Of a stretch of DNA of 64,000 nucleotides, positions 1 to 11,962 are shown one piece after another (within the stretch, counting starts at the first letter, position 1; the number at the start of each line of letters is the position of its first letter). The notes below the pieces were generated by a model, which saw only the letters and a list, made by a program, of their open reading frames with translations, searched no databases and had not been told where the DNA came from. Where the stretch lies: contig NW_003314277.1 of assembly GCF_000143415.4 (NCBI RefSeq), positions 679,878 to 743,877 of the forward strand, read 5' to 3'. The position numbers and the translations under genes are program-made. Origin of the DNA: Selaginella moellendorffii (Eukaryota; Streptophyta; Lycopodiopsida; Selaginellales; Selaginellaceae).

Positions 1-1495
1 AGCAAGCCTTCATTGGTAGATCAACTCAAAATTCCAACCTTTTCTAGTGATGGTAGTGTGGACGAATATTTTATTTGGGTAGCCAATGTGAAGAAGTTCT
101 TGGCTACTAGGGGAACTCTGGATGCAAAGGCTTTAGTGGCTATTCTAATAGTTTTGTGTGATACAGATCTCTAGTGGTGGAATTGTTTTGAGGAGTTTCG
201 TGATGCAGATAAGAAACCATTAGTATCTACCATAGATGTGTTTGAGGTTATTTTTCTTTTATGTTTTGCCCCTCATTACGATGTGGAAAATGCTTGTATA
301 GAATTTTGACATTTTCAGCAAGAGAAAATGACGTTCGGGAACTATATTGAGAAGCTTACTCGCTTGATTAGCCATATTCTAATAAAGGATCTAGATCAGA
401 ATTTGTTTTGGTAAATTTTGTTGTGGAGCATGGCCTAGTGACACAAGGAATTCTTTCATATATGGTGGAAGGTGCAACTACCTTTGTTTAGAATTTTGAT
501 GCTTGTGTAGAGGGGTTTGAAGTGTTGGTTGGCAAAACCACACTTGTGGAGACTTTTTATCTCACAAATATCTATTGTGTGGATCTCACTCTTGGGATGC
601 CATAGTTAGTGAAAGTGGATCCAAAAATAAAATGGAGTATTAAGTGTGTCTTATTGGAGTATAATAACATTAAAGATCTGTGGTTTCGAGAGGGAGTTCA
701 ACCTCTAGTTGTTATGCTTTTTGATACATCTTTGAAGCCGGTTTGTCATAATGGAAAAACACTTTTAAGTTACTTACTGTTTGTTTGTGACATGGGGGAC
801 TAAGGCACATGTGGGAGAGAAGCAGCAGTATGGGATGTACTCGATGAGTTTTCTGATGTTTTTCCATCTGAACTTCCTCATGGGTTACCTCCCTTATGAG
901 GTGTGGAGCATGGGATTATGTTGGAGCTGGGGATGTGGCCAATTTACCAGTGTCCATTTCGATTAAGTTATGCGAAAGAGCAAGAAGTTCAATGACAAAT
1001 CAAAGAGTTCCTTGAATTTGGATTTATTCAACCAAGTAAATATCTATTTGGTGCTCTAGTCTTGCTTATGAAGAAGAAGGATAATTTAATATGAATGTGT
1101 ATTAACTACCGTGCTTTGAACAAAAGGACAATGAAGGATAAAATGCCAATGCCACGTATGGATGATATTTTAAACAAGCTTGGTGAAGCATAAGGGTTTA
1201 CCAAGATTGATCTAAAAAGTGGGTATTATCAGATTGCAATGGATGATACATCTATCTCCAAAATGGCATTCAATACAAGCTTCGGACATTTTGAGTTTAC
1301 GGTTATGCTGTTTGGTTTGATGAATACACCAGCCACATTTACTTGATTGATGACGTAGGTATTTGGGCATTTATCTTCATGAGTTTATAGATATTTTTTT
1401 GGACGATATTCTTGTTTCTAGCAAGAATATAGAGGACCATAAGGTGTATTTGCACAAGGTTCTTTTGTTATTCCAAATGACATAGTCCCACAATA
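1..1495 (+). pseudogene. Ty3/Gypsy gag and reverse transcriptase remnant (LTR-D type)
   Basis: The first 600 bases in frame 1 encode a retrotransposon Gag-like segment beginning SKPSLVDQLKIPTF, with a stop at about 172. A closely related Gag lies on the minus strand at 28.1-29.3 kb. After an internal deletion, pol resumes near 840 (EFSDVFPSELP, the linker before Gypsy reverse transcriptase) and the transcriptase palm follows at 1060-1460, with [30 protein letters not shown] and the catalytic Asp pair as FLDD (GAC GAT at 1402-1407). Several in-frame stops and a frame shift make it non-coding. The domains are seen in translation; the Ty3/Gypsy assignment follows from their order and wording. 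The left end is outside the window. Confidence 0.85.
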
Positions 1496-1519
1496 GTAAA
1501 TGCAGCTTGATTGGCAGCC

Positions 1520-4320
1520 CTTTACCCCTAGATCTCGAAAGCTCCAGAAACATGGTACTACTGAAGAACTTGAACTTGAGCGCACAAATGCAAGACACTA
1601 ACCTCAACTCCCAATCATTCTAAAGCAATGCACATTACTCTTGGCACTGACTCTTCAAATTGCCCAGTTGATACGAGAAACTAGCTGACGAGCAATAATC
1701 TTCTTAACCTCTAGCACTGGATTTACTTGTGTAACAACTGGCACCTCCTCCACTCCATGTTCCTTAGGTCTTCTTCAGTATCGTGGAACACAATAGTGGT
1801 CAAACTCTAGATAGTGAGAGCTAGAAGGAATGATGTTGGGCCCATCAAATGTCTATCGATGCTTCATACAGGCTGTCCTCATGTCCCCAAGTGGTTCATA
1901 ACTTGATTCTATAGGAGTTTGAATAACAACTTCCTCCACCATCTTAGACATTGACTTTGCTGTTAGTGTTGTCCTTCTACCAACCTACTCTCGAAGTTTA
2001 TCTAAGTTTGGACCTATATTAGCAAAACTTGTTTCTTGTGTAGTTAAAACTTTTGATGACTGCTTAAGAGATCTAGTGAGGTTGGAGGGTGTAGCTTCAT
2101 AGACTGACATTTTTCCTTTCCCTGCTTTAGAAGTTCTCCAACTCCAATATTTGCTCTCAAAGAGATTAATTATTGGTGTAAGTGCAATGTCATCAAATGG
2201 TTGATTCTAGGAAAAATGAAATATTTGAATGTGACAAGAAAGAAAATAAGAGAAAACTTACATGGAGAATATAATGGCCCCATTGAAACATTCAAACTTC
2301 CCACCATGCAAGCCAGCATTCCATTTGAGGAAGGTGTTCAATTGGCACTTTATCTTTTTCACACCACCATATATGCATCCCATTTGTTTTTGCCTTGTGC
2401 TCCTCTTTAGTTAGTGCATCCATCCATTTCTGATAAAGTTGCTTAAACTTGTGATGGAAGCTAAACTTGATGCATCGGCAATGTTTGTTAACACTCTTTG
2501 CCCAATGAAATACACAACTCTTCTCTCTATCTTGTAATAGTTAACTTTTATCACCTCTAAATACTTGTCACACAGCCAACTAGTTAGCACTAATAGCATC
2601 TACCATGAAACTGTGGAAGTTGGGTTTCTTCCTGGTTCACTGTTCAACAACCTTGGATATACATGTCCAAAAGACGGTTTGAGCTTAAAAATTTTAAATT
2701 TTGAATTCAACTATAGCTATAAGTTGCATTGCAACCTATAGAAGGAATGGTTATAATGTAAATTGGTATGGAATCCTTAAAAAATGAATAACCACTTGTG
2801 ATTATAAACATGGGCTCCTATTGTTGACCAACCTAAAACTCATTCCATGTGGTTGAAATGAATTTAGGAATTAGCCAAGTCCTCGTCTCCATCCATATCC
2901 ATTCACTATACAAGGTCCACACCAGAAGTAGAACCAAGGGTGGACATCTTAAAGATGAAAGGGTGTTGACTGTTTAAAGTCACTTGGCCAACAAACAAGC
3001 TCCCATGAATAAACTTATAAGGACATTTTCTTTTTAACTCCAAAATTGCATCCAATCCAAATTAAAGCTTTCCATTTCGCCCTTCTCATATCCAGTTCTT
3101 TATTCTGCCAAAAAAAAGAGTGTTTCTAGTGACAAAGTAGAGTTAAGTATTAATTTTATATCTGTTTAAATTTTTCACGGGTTCTATATTTTGAAGTAGG
3201 TTCTTCAAGTTGTTCTCCATTAACTCTTTTTTGCTATCAGCTTGTAGCAACGTGTTCACCACATAGTCCTTTAGTACAGACTATTGAACACACTTTGGAG
3301 TTGCAATACTTTTCTTCCTAGCCTCTATAATAATAGCAGCCTTCAAATTGCAAAAAGAATCATAGCGAATTCCTTCTTCTATTGCGTGTTGGTGGTATCT
3401 AACATAGACTGCTACTTTGTCTAAACATCCATCCCATGGAAAAAAATAATACATTTTTGCATCGCGACATGCTTGACACACAAGTGTTGCCCCACATTTG
3501 CAACATCTAAACCCTATAACAACCTCATCACGCTTAGGGGGATTGATTGTTGAGCCTTTAAAGAAACATACATTCTTGCCATGATCAGAAATGCATTTCT
3601 TAGTGACACACTGAAGCTATCCACCACAATAAACTATGGACACAGATCTGTTGAAATGGGAAAAGTGGGTCATCTTTACTTTGCATTAATTATGTGGACC
3701 AAGACACATCTCCATGCCCCTCTTCCTACTTGACAAACTGGGTGGTGGAAATTCAAAGAATATATTCCCATTATAGAAAGATAGAATCTCCTCACCTCTT
3801 ATGTACTAGAACTCCTTCAATTCCAACCTTAATGATTGAGATTGCTGAAATGCCTTATCCACCATTTCAAAAACTGGTCCAAAAGGAATGCATCTACTTG
3901 TTTGGGAAGCTATGTTGAGAAGCTCATCTTTTTCACTTTCGTCAATGGAAAGAATAACAACTTCATCTTTCACTCCTTGCACAATTGGCTATGAAACTAA
4001 TGCACTCTCCTCTACTCACTTTGGAGATATTGTAATTAGAATCTCTTGACCTGTACATTTATCAAGATCCCATTGAATCCCATTCTCTCCCACACCAGTA
4101 TTGAGAAGAATGGATTTTTCTATCTGATTACCCTTATCTCAAGAAACATTCTCCAAACTAACTAATCTCAGCTTCAACTTGAATCTTCTGCAGAGGAAGC
4201 TCTTTTCGATAACACTCTTAGAGAAAACAATTGGAAGCTCTTGATCAAACTTCAAATAGAATTCTCTCATATCTTCTCTTTGCTAGAGTAGAAAAAATTT
4301 GGGGAGAAACTAAGAAAACT
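1520..4320 (-). pseudogene. Decayed unrecognised Cys-rich element protein, copy 1
   Basis: Reading the minus strand from 4320 leftwards, broken frames encode a protein whose N-terminal part matches, segment by segment, the plus-strand sequence at 59.56-60.5 kb. A Cys-rich stretch (KCISDHGKN, GFRCCKCGATL, VCQACRDAKMYYFFPWDG, about 3440-3620) suggests zinc binding. The best open pieces are 3281-3481 and 2411-2599 (VVYFIGQRVLTNIADAS). Frames at 1520-2180 also look coding (MSVYEATPSNLTRSLKQSSK). Stops and shifts occur every 50-100 codons. I do not recognise the family. Because a second copy lies inside an apparent DNA transposon at 53-61 kb, I infer it is a transposase-like or accessory protein of that element. 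Confidence 0.45.
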
Positions 4321-4346
4321 TGTGGACTTTGTTGGGCAGGAAGAAT

Positions 4347-4551
4347 TGTTAGGTGCTAGCTTTGACTATGTGGTCAATGTCGGTCAAAGGGAAGCTCAAG
4401 GGTACATTAAAGCATGTTAGGGTAAGGAACTTAAATTAACCTAGGGCTCACAGTGGAGTGGCAGCGCAATGGAGTTTTTGAGGTAGCTCGGCAGAAACCT
4501 CAAAAGGTGTAGTGTAGTCTAGAAAGACTAGATTTGTGCTAGATCATAATA
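4347..4551 (+). repeat. LTR-D family, single LTR
   Basis: This 205-bp block starts TGTTAGGTGCTAGCTTTGAC and ends near GATCATAATA. It has the same length and beginning as the minus-orientation LTR at 29336-29540, which is followed by a primer-binding site. The terminal CA is mutated to TA. It lies directly before a plus-strand Gypsy RNase H-integrase fragment, so it could be a solo LTR or one end of a heavily deleted element. Confidence 0.6.
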
Positions 4552-4559
4552 TGTACATA

Positions 4560-5365
4560 AGTCATAATCACTACTATGAAGGAATGGCAATATTATCTAT
4601 ATAAATCAAACTTCCATGTGGATTTAAACCATCAATCTCTCCTATAGTTCAGTCGTCAAAAGGATATTTGAAGTTGCCTTACTCATTGGCAATAGTTTCT
4701 ATAGAAGATATTTATTAAAATTTCGATATAAGCATGGAAGTGACAATAAGGTGGCTAATGTATTATCCAAGATGTTGAATTCTATCTTATTCATAAAGCT
4801 ATCCAATGATCTCTTGGATGAGTTTAAAGAGTTTGTTGATTTTGACTCCTTTATCATTATTATTTATGTGAAGATTTTGTCAAGGGATGCCTTTATAGCT
4901 TTGAAGGGTAACAAGTTTGTATCATTTGAGATATAAAATAGAATCATGGTAAAGAGGGATGTGTGATAATTCTTTTATTAGCAAACATATCAAACAAATC
5001 ATAATTGAGTGTCATGATGTGCAAAGTGCTAGGCATCTAGGGGTACTTAAGATATATGTGTTGGTGATGAAGCATTTCTTTTGACTTAGGACGAAATTAA
5101 ATGTTGAGAAGTACATGCATAGTTGTTTGACCTGCCAAATGGTTAAAGTTGATCATTAAAAGTTTGTTGGATTCTATCATCCTCTACATGTATCCAAGAA
5201 TAAATGAAGTAGCATTTTGATGGATATTATTACTAATTTGTCTAAAACCTTTGAGAAAATGATGTTATTTAGGTTGTAGTGGATCATTTGACAAAGATGG
5301 CTCACTTCTTCCTAATGAAGATGACAATTAAATCTTTTGAAATTGCTCAAGTTTTTGTAATCTTG
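4560..5365 (+). pseudogene. Ty3/Gypsy RNase H-integrase remnant, copy 1
   Basis: Frames here read RNase H end (WQYYLY, HQSLL), a link of the form GSDNKVANVLSKML, then the integrase zinc-binding region (IECHDVQSARHLGVLK, HSCLTCQMVKVDH, in shifted frames) and the start of the integrase core (VVDHLTKMAHF at about 5277-5310). This is the usual RNase H-integrase order of Ty3/Gypsy pol. Frameshifts and stops are frequent and it stops before the later catalytic residues. A second copy of the same region lies at 7640-9140. Just downstream a 30-base phrase with TCTTTACGATAT occurs twice (about 5380-5455). Confidence 0.75.
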
Positions 5366-5494
5366 TAATTAATCTATTAATTATGTCTATGATGTTGTCT
5401 TTACGATATTGTCAAGATAATTATGTCTATGATGTTGTCTTTACGATATATTATTACAATATTCAACAATCTAATTATCAACATTATTATTTAA

Positions 5495-6073
5495 TGATCA
5501 ACTTTAATCTTTCCTAGGAGGTCACCCAGCCCAGTATTATTCAAACCCAAGGATGCTTAACAAGACCCTTAACCAATTGGAAAAGGGGGTGCACTTTTGT
5601 TCATGGGCCTTTTCCCTTTATATTTGAACCCCCTATGGATCATCTTTCAAATCGTTCTCTTTAGTTGTTTACAATCCACCACACTTCCCTGCAAATTCAC
5701 GCCCTCGTGAATGGAAGCTGAAAGCCACAGCTTTCTCAAGAGCCCCATTCTCTTGACACTCTACCCCTCAGGTCGAGCCCAGCTGAAGCAAATTGGACCT
5801 GCTAAATGTCAATTAATATGTGGTGTGATTCCCTTAGCCAATTTATAGAGTCGAACCTGAAACCCCTCTAATACCAAATGTAAGCTCTTGAGTTTGGACT
5901 TCCTAGGAGGTCACCCAACCCAATACTATTCAAACCCAAGGACATTTAACCCCAAATATCCCAAAACTCTTAATCAATTGGAAAAAGGGGTGCATTTTTG
6001 TTTATGGGCCCTTTCCTTCTATATTTAAACCCCTATGGATCATCTCTCAAGTTGTTCCCTTTGGTTGCTTACA
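5495..6073 (-). mobile_element. TRIM-1: miniature LTR element
   Basis: Two direct repeats of about 180-195 bp (5495-5673 and 5879-6073) share CCTAGGAGGTCACCCA, AACCAATTGGAAAA-type and CTATGGATCATCT phrases. The right copy starts TGTAAGCTC and ends GCTTACA. The left copy has a decayed start. Between them is a 205-bp spacer without coding capacity. On the minus strand, the sequence leaving the right repeat is TTTGGTATTAGAGG (5865-5878), close to the plant initiator-Met primer site. Size and layout fit a terminal-repeat retrotransposon in miniature, mobilised by another element's proteins. No clear target duplication is seen, and Gypsy pol starts immediately after the right end. Confidence 0.7.
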
Positions 6074-7535
6074 CATTTCTCACTGAATCCAACCAAGTGC
6101 AAATTTGGTGTCACTAATGGCTATCTTTTTAGTTTTGATGTCTCATTGGAAGGCATTCAAATGCATGCCATCAAGTGCAAAGAGATCCTCAAAGTGATAC
6201 CACCAGCAAACCTCATAAAGCTCCAAAGTTTCCCTGGCCAAACTGGATTCTTTCAACAGTTCATACCAAATTTTGCTGCTCTCACTCGTCCACTGGTATC
6301 TCTACTCAAACATGACACACCCTATGAGTGGACTCCAAAAAAGCAGCAGGAGTTTGAACAGCTTCCTACTGCCTTACACTCAACACTAGTTCTACAACCA
6401 CCACAACTCAGCCAACCTTTCAAGATTTTTGTCACAGTAGGCAATGAGGCTTTTGGCATTTCTTTGTGCTAACATTCCACACTGACTGAACAGCCACACA
6501 CCACATACTTTGCCTCACACTCTTTCATGAGTGTTGAACACAACCTGACAGAAGCTAAGAAGGAAGCAATGGCAATTCCAGCACATACTAGCAGGGAGCA
6601 ATATCCTTTTTCATGTTCAATTTAATGTTCTGACATTTCTTTTACAGCATTCCCTGTATGGTCCACATACTTTATTGTGGATCTCCACAATCCAAGAGAT
6701 CCAACCAAATTTCATCCTCAAGAAGCAATATGTACTTGACCTAGTTAGTTCACAATTGCTGTGACAACAGAGACAACATTTGTGTGGTCAGCAGCCTTGA
6801 AGAACATGGCAAAGTATTTGGAGATAGGCACTTCTCCATCAGACCTTCCCTGCTTGGAACAACATTGTAGCAGCAAGCCTAAGACTATTGCCTCCTCAAT
6901 GGCACACTATACCATCACACTACCCAAGGCCTTCTTCTAGGGTGTGTCACGGCAACTAAGGTTCCTGATCTACTCTAGGCTTTCCACACTTCTGTAAGGC
7001 ATGTCTCTAGCTGCATGACAGCACAACTTCTTCTTCTATAGAAGCTACTTCTGCCACAAGGACACCAAGGAGTATGCATAGTGATGCCTACAATGCCAAC
7101 AACACAACCCTCAGAGTAATATTCCACATCTTCCATTTCAGCTAGTGGTCTCTCTAGGTCCTTTCTTCAAGTGGGGCCTGGATTTTGTCAGCTGATCTCT
7201 CCTCCTAGCTCCATTGGACATCGTTTTCTTCTCATTGTGACAGAATACTTCACCAAATGGATTGAGGCCATTCCCCTCAGGTATGCAGATGAGTACTCAA
7301 CAGCAAAGTTCATTTACAAGCATATCATGTGTCGTTTTGGCATCCCCAAAAAGCTCATCTCTGACAGGGGTGGAGGATTTCTTGGCCAGGTTGTTCAACG
7401 CTTTCTCTAGCTCTTGAAGATTCAACACATCCATAGTAGCAGCTATTTTCCTCAATCCAATGGGCAGGCTGAATCCAACAATAAGATCATGAAGGTAGTT
7501 AGCAAAGTTGGTGGACAGACATCCTTGGAGGTGGC
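6074..7535 (+). pseudogene. Ty3/Gypsy pol remnant (RT end, RNase H, integrase core)
   Basis: A different Gypsy lineage from the copies on either side. At 6074-6472 the end of reverse transcriptase and start of RNase H are open (NPTKCKFGV, LQSFPGQTGFFQQFIPNF, EWTPKKQQEFEQL). After broken frames, the integrase core is readable at 7150-7520: WIEAIPLRYADEYSTAKFIY, FGIPKKLISDRGGGFLGQ (Asp of the D,D,E triad within SDRG) and FPQSNGQAESNNKIMK (the catalytic Glu within GQAE). About 250 codons between the two blocks are scrambled. It is truncated in front by TRIM-1. Confidence is high for class and low for exact limits. Confidence 0.8.
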
Positions 7536-7639
7536 ATGAACTTCTCCCCACAGCACTAAGAGGGGGCAAAAAGAGATGGAGTGAGATATATGTGAGTGAC
7601 ATTATTATAAGATTATATTGCTTCAAGTTGAGCATACTC

Positions 7640-9140
7640 TCGTATACATAAGTCATGATTATTATTGTGAAGGAATGGCAACATTATCTATATGGATCAG
7701 ATTTCCATATGGATTTAGACCATCAGTCTCTCTAGTATTTCAGTCATCAAAAATATCTTTGAGGCTATCTTGCTCATTGGCAACAATTTCTACAGAAGAT
7801 ATCTATTAAAATTTGGTACAAGCATGGAAGTGATAATAAGGTGGCTAATGTTAAATTTTATCTTGTTCATGAAGCTATCCAATGATCTCTTGGATGAGTT
7901 TAAGGAATTTGCTGACTTCAACTCCTTTATCACTGTTATTTGTGTGAAGGTCTTGTCCTTTACAAATTTAAAGGGTAACAAATCTGTATCATTCAAGGTA
8001 TAAAATGGAATTATGGTAAAGAAGGGATCCTCTTGTTAAAAAACATATAAAAAAGATCCTGATTGAGTGTCATGATGTGCTAAGTGTTGGGCATCTGGGG
8101 GTACTCAAGATATATGTGTTGGTGAAGAAGTATTTCTTTTGTCTTGGAATGAAATTAGATGTTGAGAAGCACATACATAGTTGTTTGACTTATCAGGCAG
8201 TCAAAGTTGATCATTAGAAGCTTACTAGCTTTTTATCATCTTCTACATGTATATGAGAATAAATGGGATAGCGTTTTGATGGATATTATTACTAGTTTAT
8301 CTAAGATCTTTTGAGAAAATGATATAATTTAGGTTGTGGTGGATCATTTGACGAAGACAATAAAGATGAAAATATCACATGGTAAACCATAAAGATTGAA
8401 TAACTAGATTACAAAAACTTGAGCAAGTTCAAAAGATGTAATTATAAGTGATCTAGATCCTAATTTTATAAGAAAGTTTTGGCAAATAGTTTTTGAGAAG
8501 CTAAAGATTAAGTATGAGTAGTGGTAAGCATCCATAATCATATAGGTAGATAGAGCACATGAATCAATTATTAGAAGATATATTAAGGTCTTCCAATCAA
8601 AGCATATTTCCATTTATAGGAATGTATGGTTATGAGCTCAAGTTTCCCATGAGTTTGAGTTTTCCTTTTGTTTGAGTGCCTTATATTTGTGATTTCTTAA
8701 AGGATATGCAAAACAAGCTTGAGTTGGCAAAGTTGAATATGAGATAAGCTCAAGAACGAGACAAGATTTTGGTTGATGAGCATAGTTTTTATCAAGAGTT
8801 CAAAGTTAGTGACAAAGTTTTCCTTAATCTGTTAGATGCACAATAATCTTTGTGAAAGGAGATGCTAATGCTAAGTTGTCTTTACGATATTGTATGTCTT
8901 GGATAATTTTATAGTGCATGAGGATTTTGCTTACACTTTGGACTTTTTAGTTAGTTTAAATATTCATCCAATGTTTCATATGAGCAAGCTTAAAGCATGT
9001 TTGCACTCTAATGATGTCATAGACCAATCCATCATTCTTGTCTTAAAGATTAATGTTGAGGCTGGTTTAGCCAATATTTTTACTAAAAAATTGGTAAAAA
9101 TATACCACAAGACAACTCAAGAGTTGTTTATTCAATGAAA
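7640..9140 (+). pseudogene. Ty3/Gypsy RNase H-integrase remnant, copy 2, with C-terminal domain
   Basis: Parallel to 4560-5365 but longer. RNase H pieces (MATLSIWIRFPYG), the ANV-type linker, the integrase zinc region (ECHDVLSVGHLGVLK) and the core beginning are followed by a rearranged or deleted core and then an open C-terminal segment at 8890-9138 (LVSLNIHPMFHMSKLKACL), the usual post-integrase 'HPVFHVSKLK' region of Ty3/Gypsy pol. Many stops. The two copies at 4.6 and 7.6 kb probably derive from the same family. Confidence 0.75.
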
Positions 9141-10225
9141 TGGCTATTTTATGGATGAAGTTACATGGGAAATCAAAGATGACATAAAAAGAGTGTTTCT
9201 AAGTTTTGATTATGACTTGAATGACATTTCTAAAAAAGGGTAGAATTGAGTTTTATAGCTATATTACTATATGATTTGAACCATTTGCTTTATTCTCATT
9301 CTTTTATTTCCATGATCATATTATTATGTAAGAAAGTTTAAATTTTCTTTCTTTCTTTTATGGTTTTTTGTCACGATATTGGTGTTGTTGTTTGCACATC
9401 TTTTCTCCATGGCCATATTGCATTGAAACCCCTTATCATGAGCCTTATTTAGCTTCTCAAAGCTGTTGTTTGTGGCTAGTTTACTAGGGGAGAATGACAC
9501 AAACCACAAATTTTTTTTAAGAATATACTATAGCCTAGGAGATTTAGGCTGGAATGCTTTAGGGTTAAGAGGCTAGCCTAGGGTTTTGCTCCTTGTTTAT
9601 TTCACTGCTAAGATTCCAAGATCATGAGAAAAATTATTTCATAATAAGCTTGGTATAATAATTTCTTAGACCATAGAATCTTGCACTTGAAAAACCTATT
9701 GTACAGACCTAAAAGCATGCAATAGTTATTTGTCTTCATGGCAATGGATGCTAGAATTTCTCACATTGATATGCCTAAAACTAGGGTTTTTTTTTGCAAT
9801 CCATTGCTAACACATCCATTGGAAGTGTCTCCAAAGGCAGAGCAAAGCAAAATAGGCTAGTCTTCACTTAAGTCTATGCTTTTGCAATTGTCCATACCAA
9901 GATTAATAGATGCTTTGTCACACATGAGCAGTATGCTGGAAGCATTTGTGTCTAGTTTGAAACAAACTCACACCCAAGGCTATGAGGAGGGTACTGAATG
10001 TGTTACTTTTGTGTTTTGCATTTCTTGATTATCCATGCTATGCAAGGGAAAAAATCTTAGAAAGTAAGAGGTCTAGACAGGATCACGTGTATGAGCCCAA
10101 GAATATTTAGAGGAATATATAGTTACAAAATGTTCCATATTAGCTGTTTTTATAGATTAGCTTTTTACCCAAGCTAATTCTTAGTTTATTGTTCAAGTAT
10201 ATAAAGGCATGGTGATCATCCTTAT
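9141..10225. other. AT-rich stretch without recognisable gene
   Basis: No open frame over 62 codons. Both strands were checked for retrotransposon, PPR and kinase-like motifs; nothing convincing was seen. Poly-T and simple A/T tracts are common. Probably decayed transposon sequence. Confidence 0.5.
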
Positions 10226-10831
10226 TGTTAGGATCCTATCCTTTAAACCCTAAGCCAATTGGCTAAAAGGGTGATCACTTGATTGTAGGGCCCTTTCTTT
10301 ATCCTATTATCTTGACCTGGTGCTTAACAATCCTCCCCTCGTCAGGGAATGATCGTCCACGATCATACTTAGGCCACCCTCTAGTCACCATATTCCTTCT
10401 CTTAAGATCATATTTAGGCCACCCTCTAGTCACCATATTCCTTCTCTTAAGATCATACTTAGGCCACCCTCTAGTCACCATATTCCTTCTCTTAAGATCA
10501 TACTTAGGCCACCCTCTAGTCACCATATTCCTTCTCTTAAGATCATACTTAGGCCACCCTCTAGTCACCATATTCCTTCTCTTAAGATCATACTTAGGCC
10601 ACCCTCTAGTCACCATATTCCTTCTCTTAAGGTCTACCAAACCTTTGTTCTCCCACGTTAAATATTCCTTCAAAATATTCCTGCCCCACTCGTCAGCCTC
10701 GAGAATCGAACTAGGCTCGAATACCAATGTTAGGATCCTATCCCTTACACCCTAAGTTAACTGGCTAAAGGGGTGATCACTTGATTGTAGGGCCTTTTCT
10801 TTATCCTATTATCTTGACCTGGTGCCTAACA
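10226..10831 (-). mobile_element. TRIM-2: miniature LTR element with internal minisatellite
   Basis: Two 104-bp direct repeats (10226-10329, 10728-10831) start TGTTAGGATCCTATCC and end TTAACA or CTAACA, about 90% alike by eye. On the minus strand the sequence leaving the right repeat reads TTGGTATTCGAGCC (10714-10727), a variant of the initiator-Met primer site, so the element runs leftward. The 398-bp interior holds six 45-bp tandem repeats and no gene. Immediate flanks do not show a matching 5-bp duplication. A relic of the same LTR lies at about 62019-62115. Confidence 0.75.
10361..10630. repeat. Six tandem 45-bp repeats inside TRIM-2
   Basis: The unit begins GATCATACTTAGGCCACC and ends TTCTCTTAA. 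It repeats six times with almost no change (one T for C in unit 2). Because 45 is divisible by three, both strands stay open across the array, giving the repetitive frames RSYLGHPLVTIFLLL (plus) and YDLKRRNMVTRGWPK (minus). These are consequences of the repeat, not evidence of genes. Confidence 0.95.
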
Positions 10832-11269
10832 GAGATCCATAAGAGACAATGAGTAAGATCCATGAGTAGAGAGTTGAGCATCTAAGCAAGAGATGGAGTC
10901 ATACTTTTTTTCTTTCTTTTTTGAGAGATTTTCTTTCTGTGGGTCTCTGGAGAGCACAACAGTTGTCTAATTTTATGCATTAAGAGCAGGCTGAATAACC
11001 TTGCAAAAAAGAGCCATCAAGACTCATGCCAAATCTAAAAATAATATTACAGTTGAGAAGAAATGGAAAGAGAGGAATGCACCACTATGTATTTGGAGAT
11101 AGTGAACTCTCAAGAGCATTAACATTTGATAACGTTGATGAAAAGAATTTACCAGATTGCATGAAAGAGGGATTCAATTAAGAAGTTTGAAGTGGATTGC
11201 TTATTTGATAAATTCATGGGGATTCCTAACATGCCACAACATGATAGATATGCAATTTACACAAATACA

Positions 11270-11440
11270 AGAGCTTGTAAATCTTTTCTCTTGATGCTCA
11301 TAAAGCCTATTATCAAGTTCTTAGAAAGGAGCTCCTCAATGGCCATATATTTAGATGGGAATGTTGCAAAGGTAGTAGTTGCAATGATAGTTGTAGGTGA
11401 TCATCTAGAGGTGGACTGCTTACCTTATATCCCATTTCTT
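11270..11440 (+). repeat. Dispersed duplicate module 1, first copy
   Basis: About 170 bp, 85-90% identical by eye to 14000-14165. It contains TCTTTTCTCTTGATGCT and CTATTATCAAGTTCTTA. The shared frame reads AYKTYYQVL-type residues only in the second copy; this copy has changes. Confidence 0.6.
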
Positions 11441-11779
11441 AGTGTCACTTGGGATGGTTCAAACTTGAGTTGAGCTCAATTCAGCTCAAGTCAATCCTAG
11501 TCAACATAGTCAACTATAAGTCTTATAAGGAAATGTCATGTTAGAAAAAATATTCTTTGGTGAGCTTGAAATTCATGAACTTAATTGTTAATGGTTTGAA
11601 ATTTTTATTTTTTGAATATTTCTAATGCAATCTATACAATAAAATAATGATTGAGTAGTTTTTTGTATTAGAAGTTTGTCCAAACCCATAGAATATTAAA
11701 TTCACAGTGCTATTGGCTATTCTCCATGGAATAGAAAATAGAATATTAAATTAAATAATGATCCATATCAATGATCCAT

Positions 11780-11962
11780 TGAGGTTTTCATGTGCTATAT
11801 ATAGCAGATGAATCATTGGATCATTGAAAATACAAGCATTAATCTATATAGCACATGAAAACCTCCAATAGATGCATGATCCTTCATCGTGGGAGATGAA
11901 TGGATCCATTGATCCATCAAACCTCAATGGATCCTTCATGTGCTATTTATAGCACATGAATC
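11780..11962. repeat. Cluster of palindromes / inverted repeats
   Basis: TTCATGTGCTA and TAGCACATGAA flank TTTA to form a perfect 26-base palindrome at 11935-11960. GAGGTTTTCATGTGCTATAT (from 11783) pairs with its complement at 11840-11866, and CAATGATCCATTGAGG-like phrases recur in both orientations. This looks like a folded or MITE-like segment. No transposase is attached. Confidence 0.65.

Noticed and set aside
10361-10630. CRISPR array
   Set aside because: Repeats are directly adjacent without spacers and the context is a plant retroelement.
10279-10755. 158- and 142-codon repetitive proteins
   Set aside because: They follow from six 45-bp repeats, a multiple of three, inside TRIM-2.
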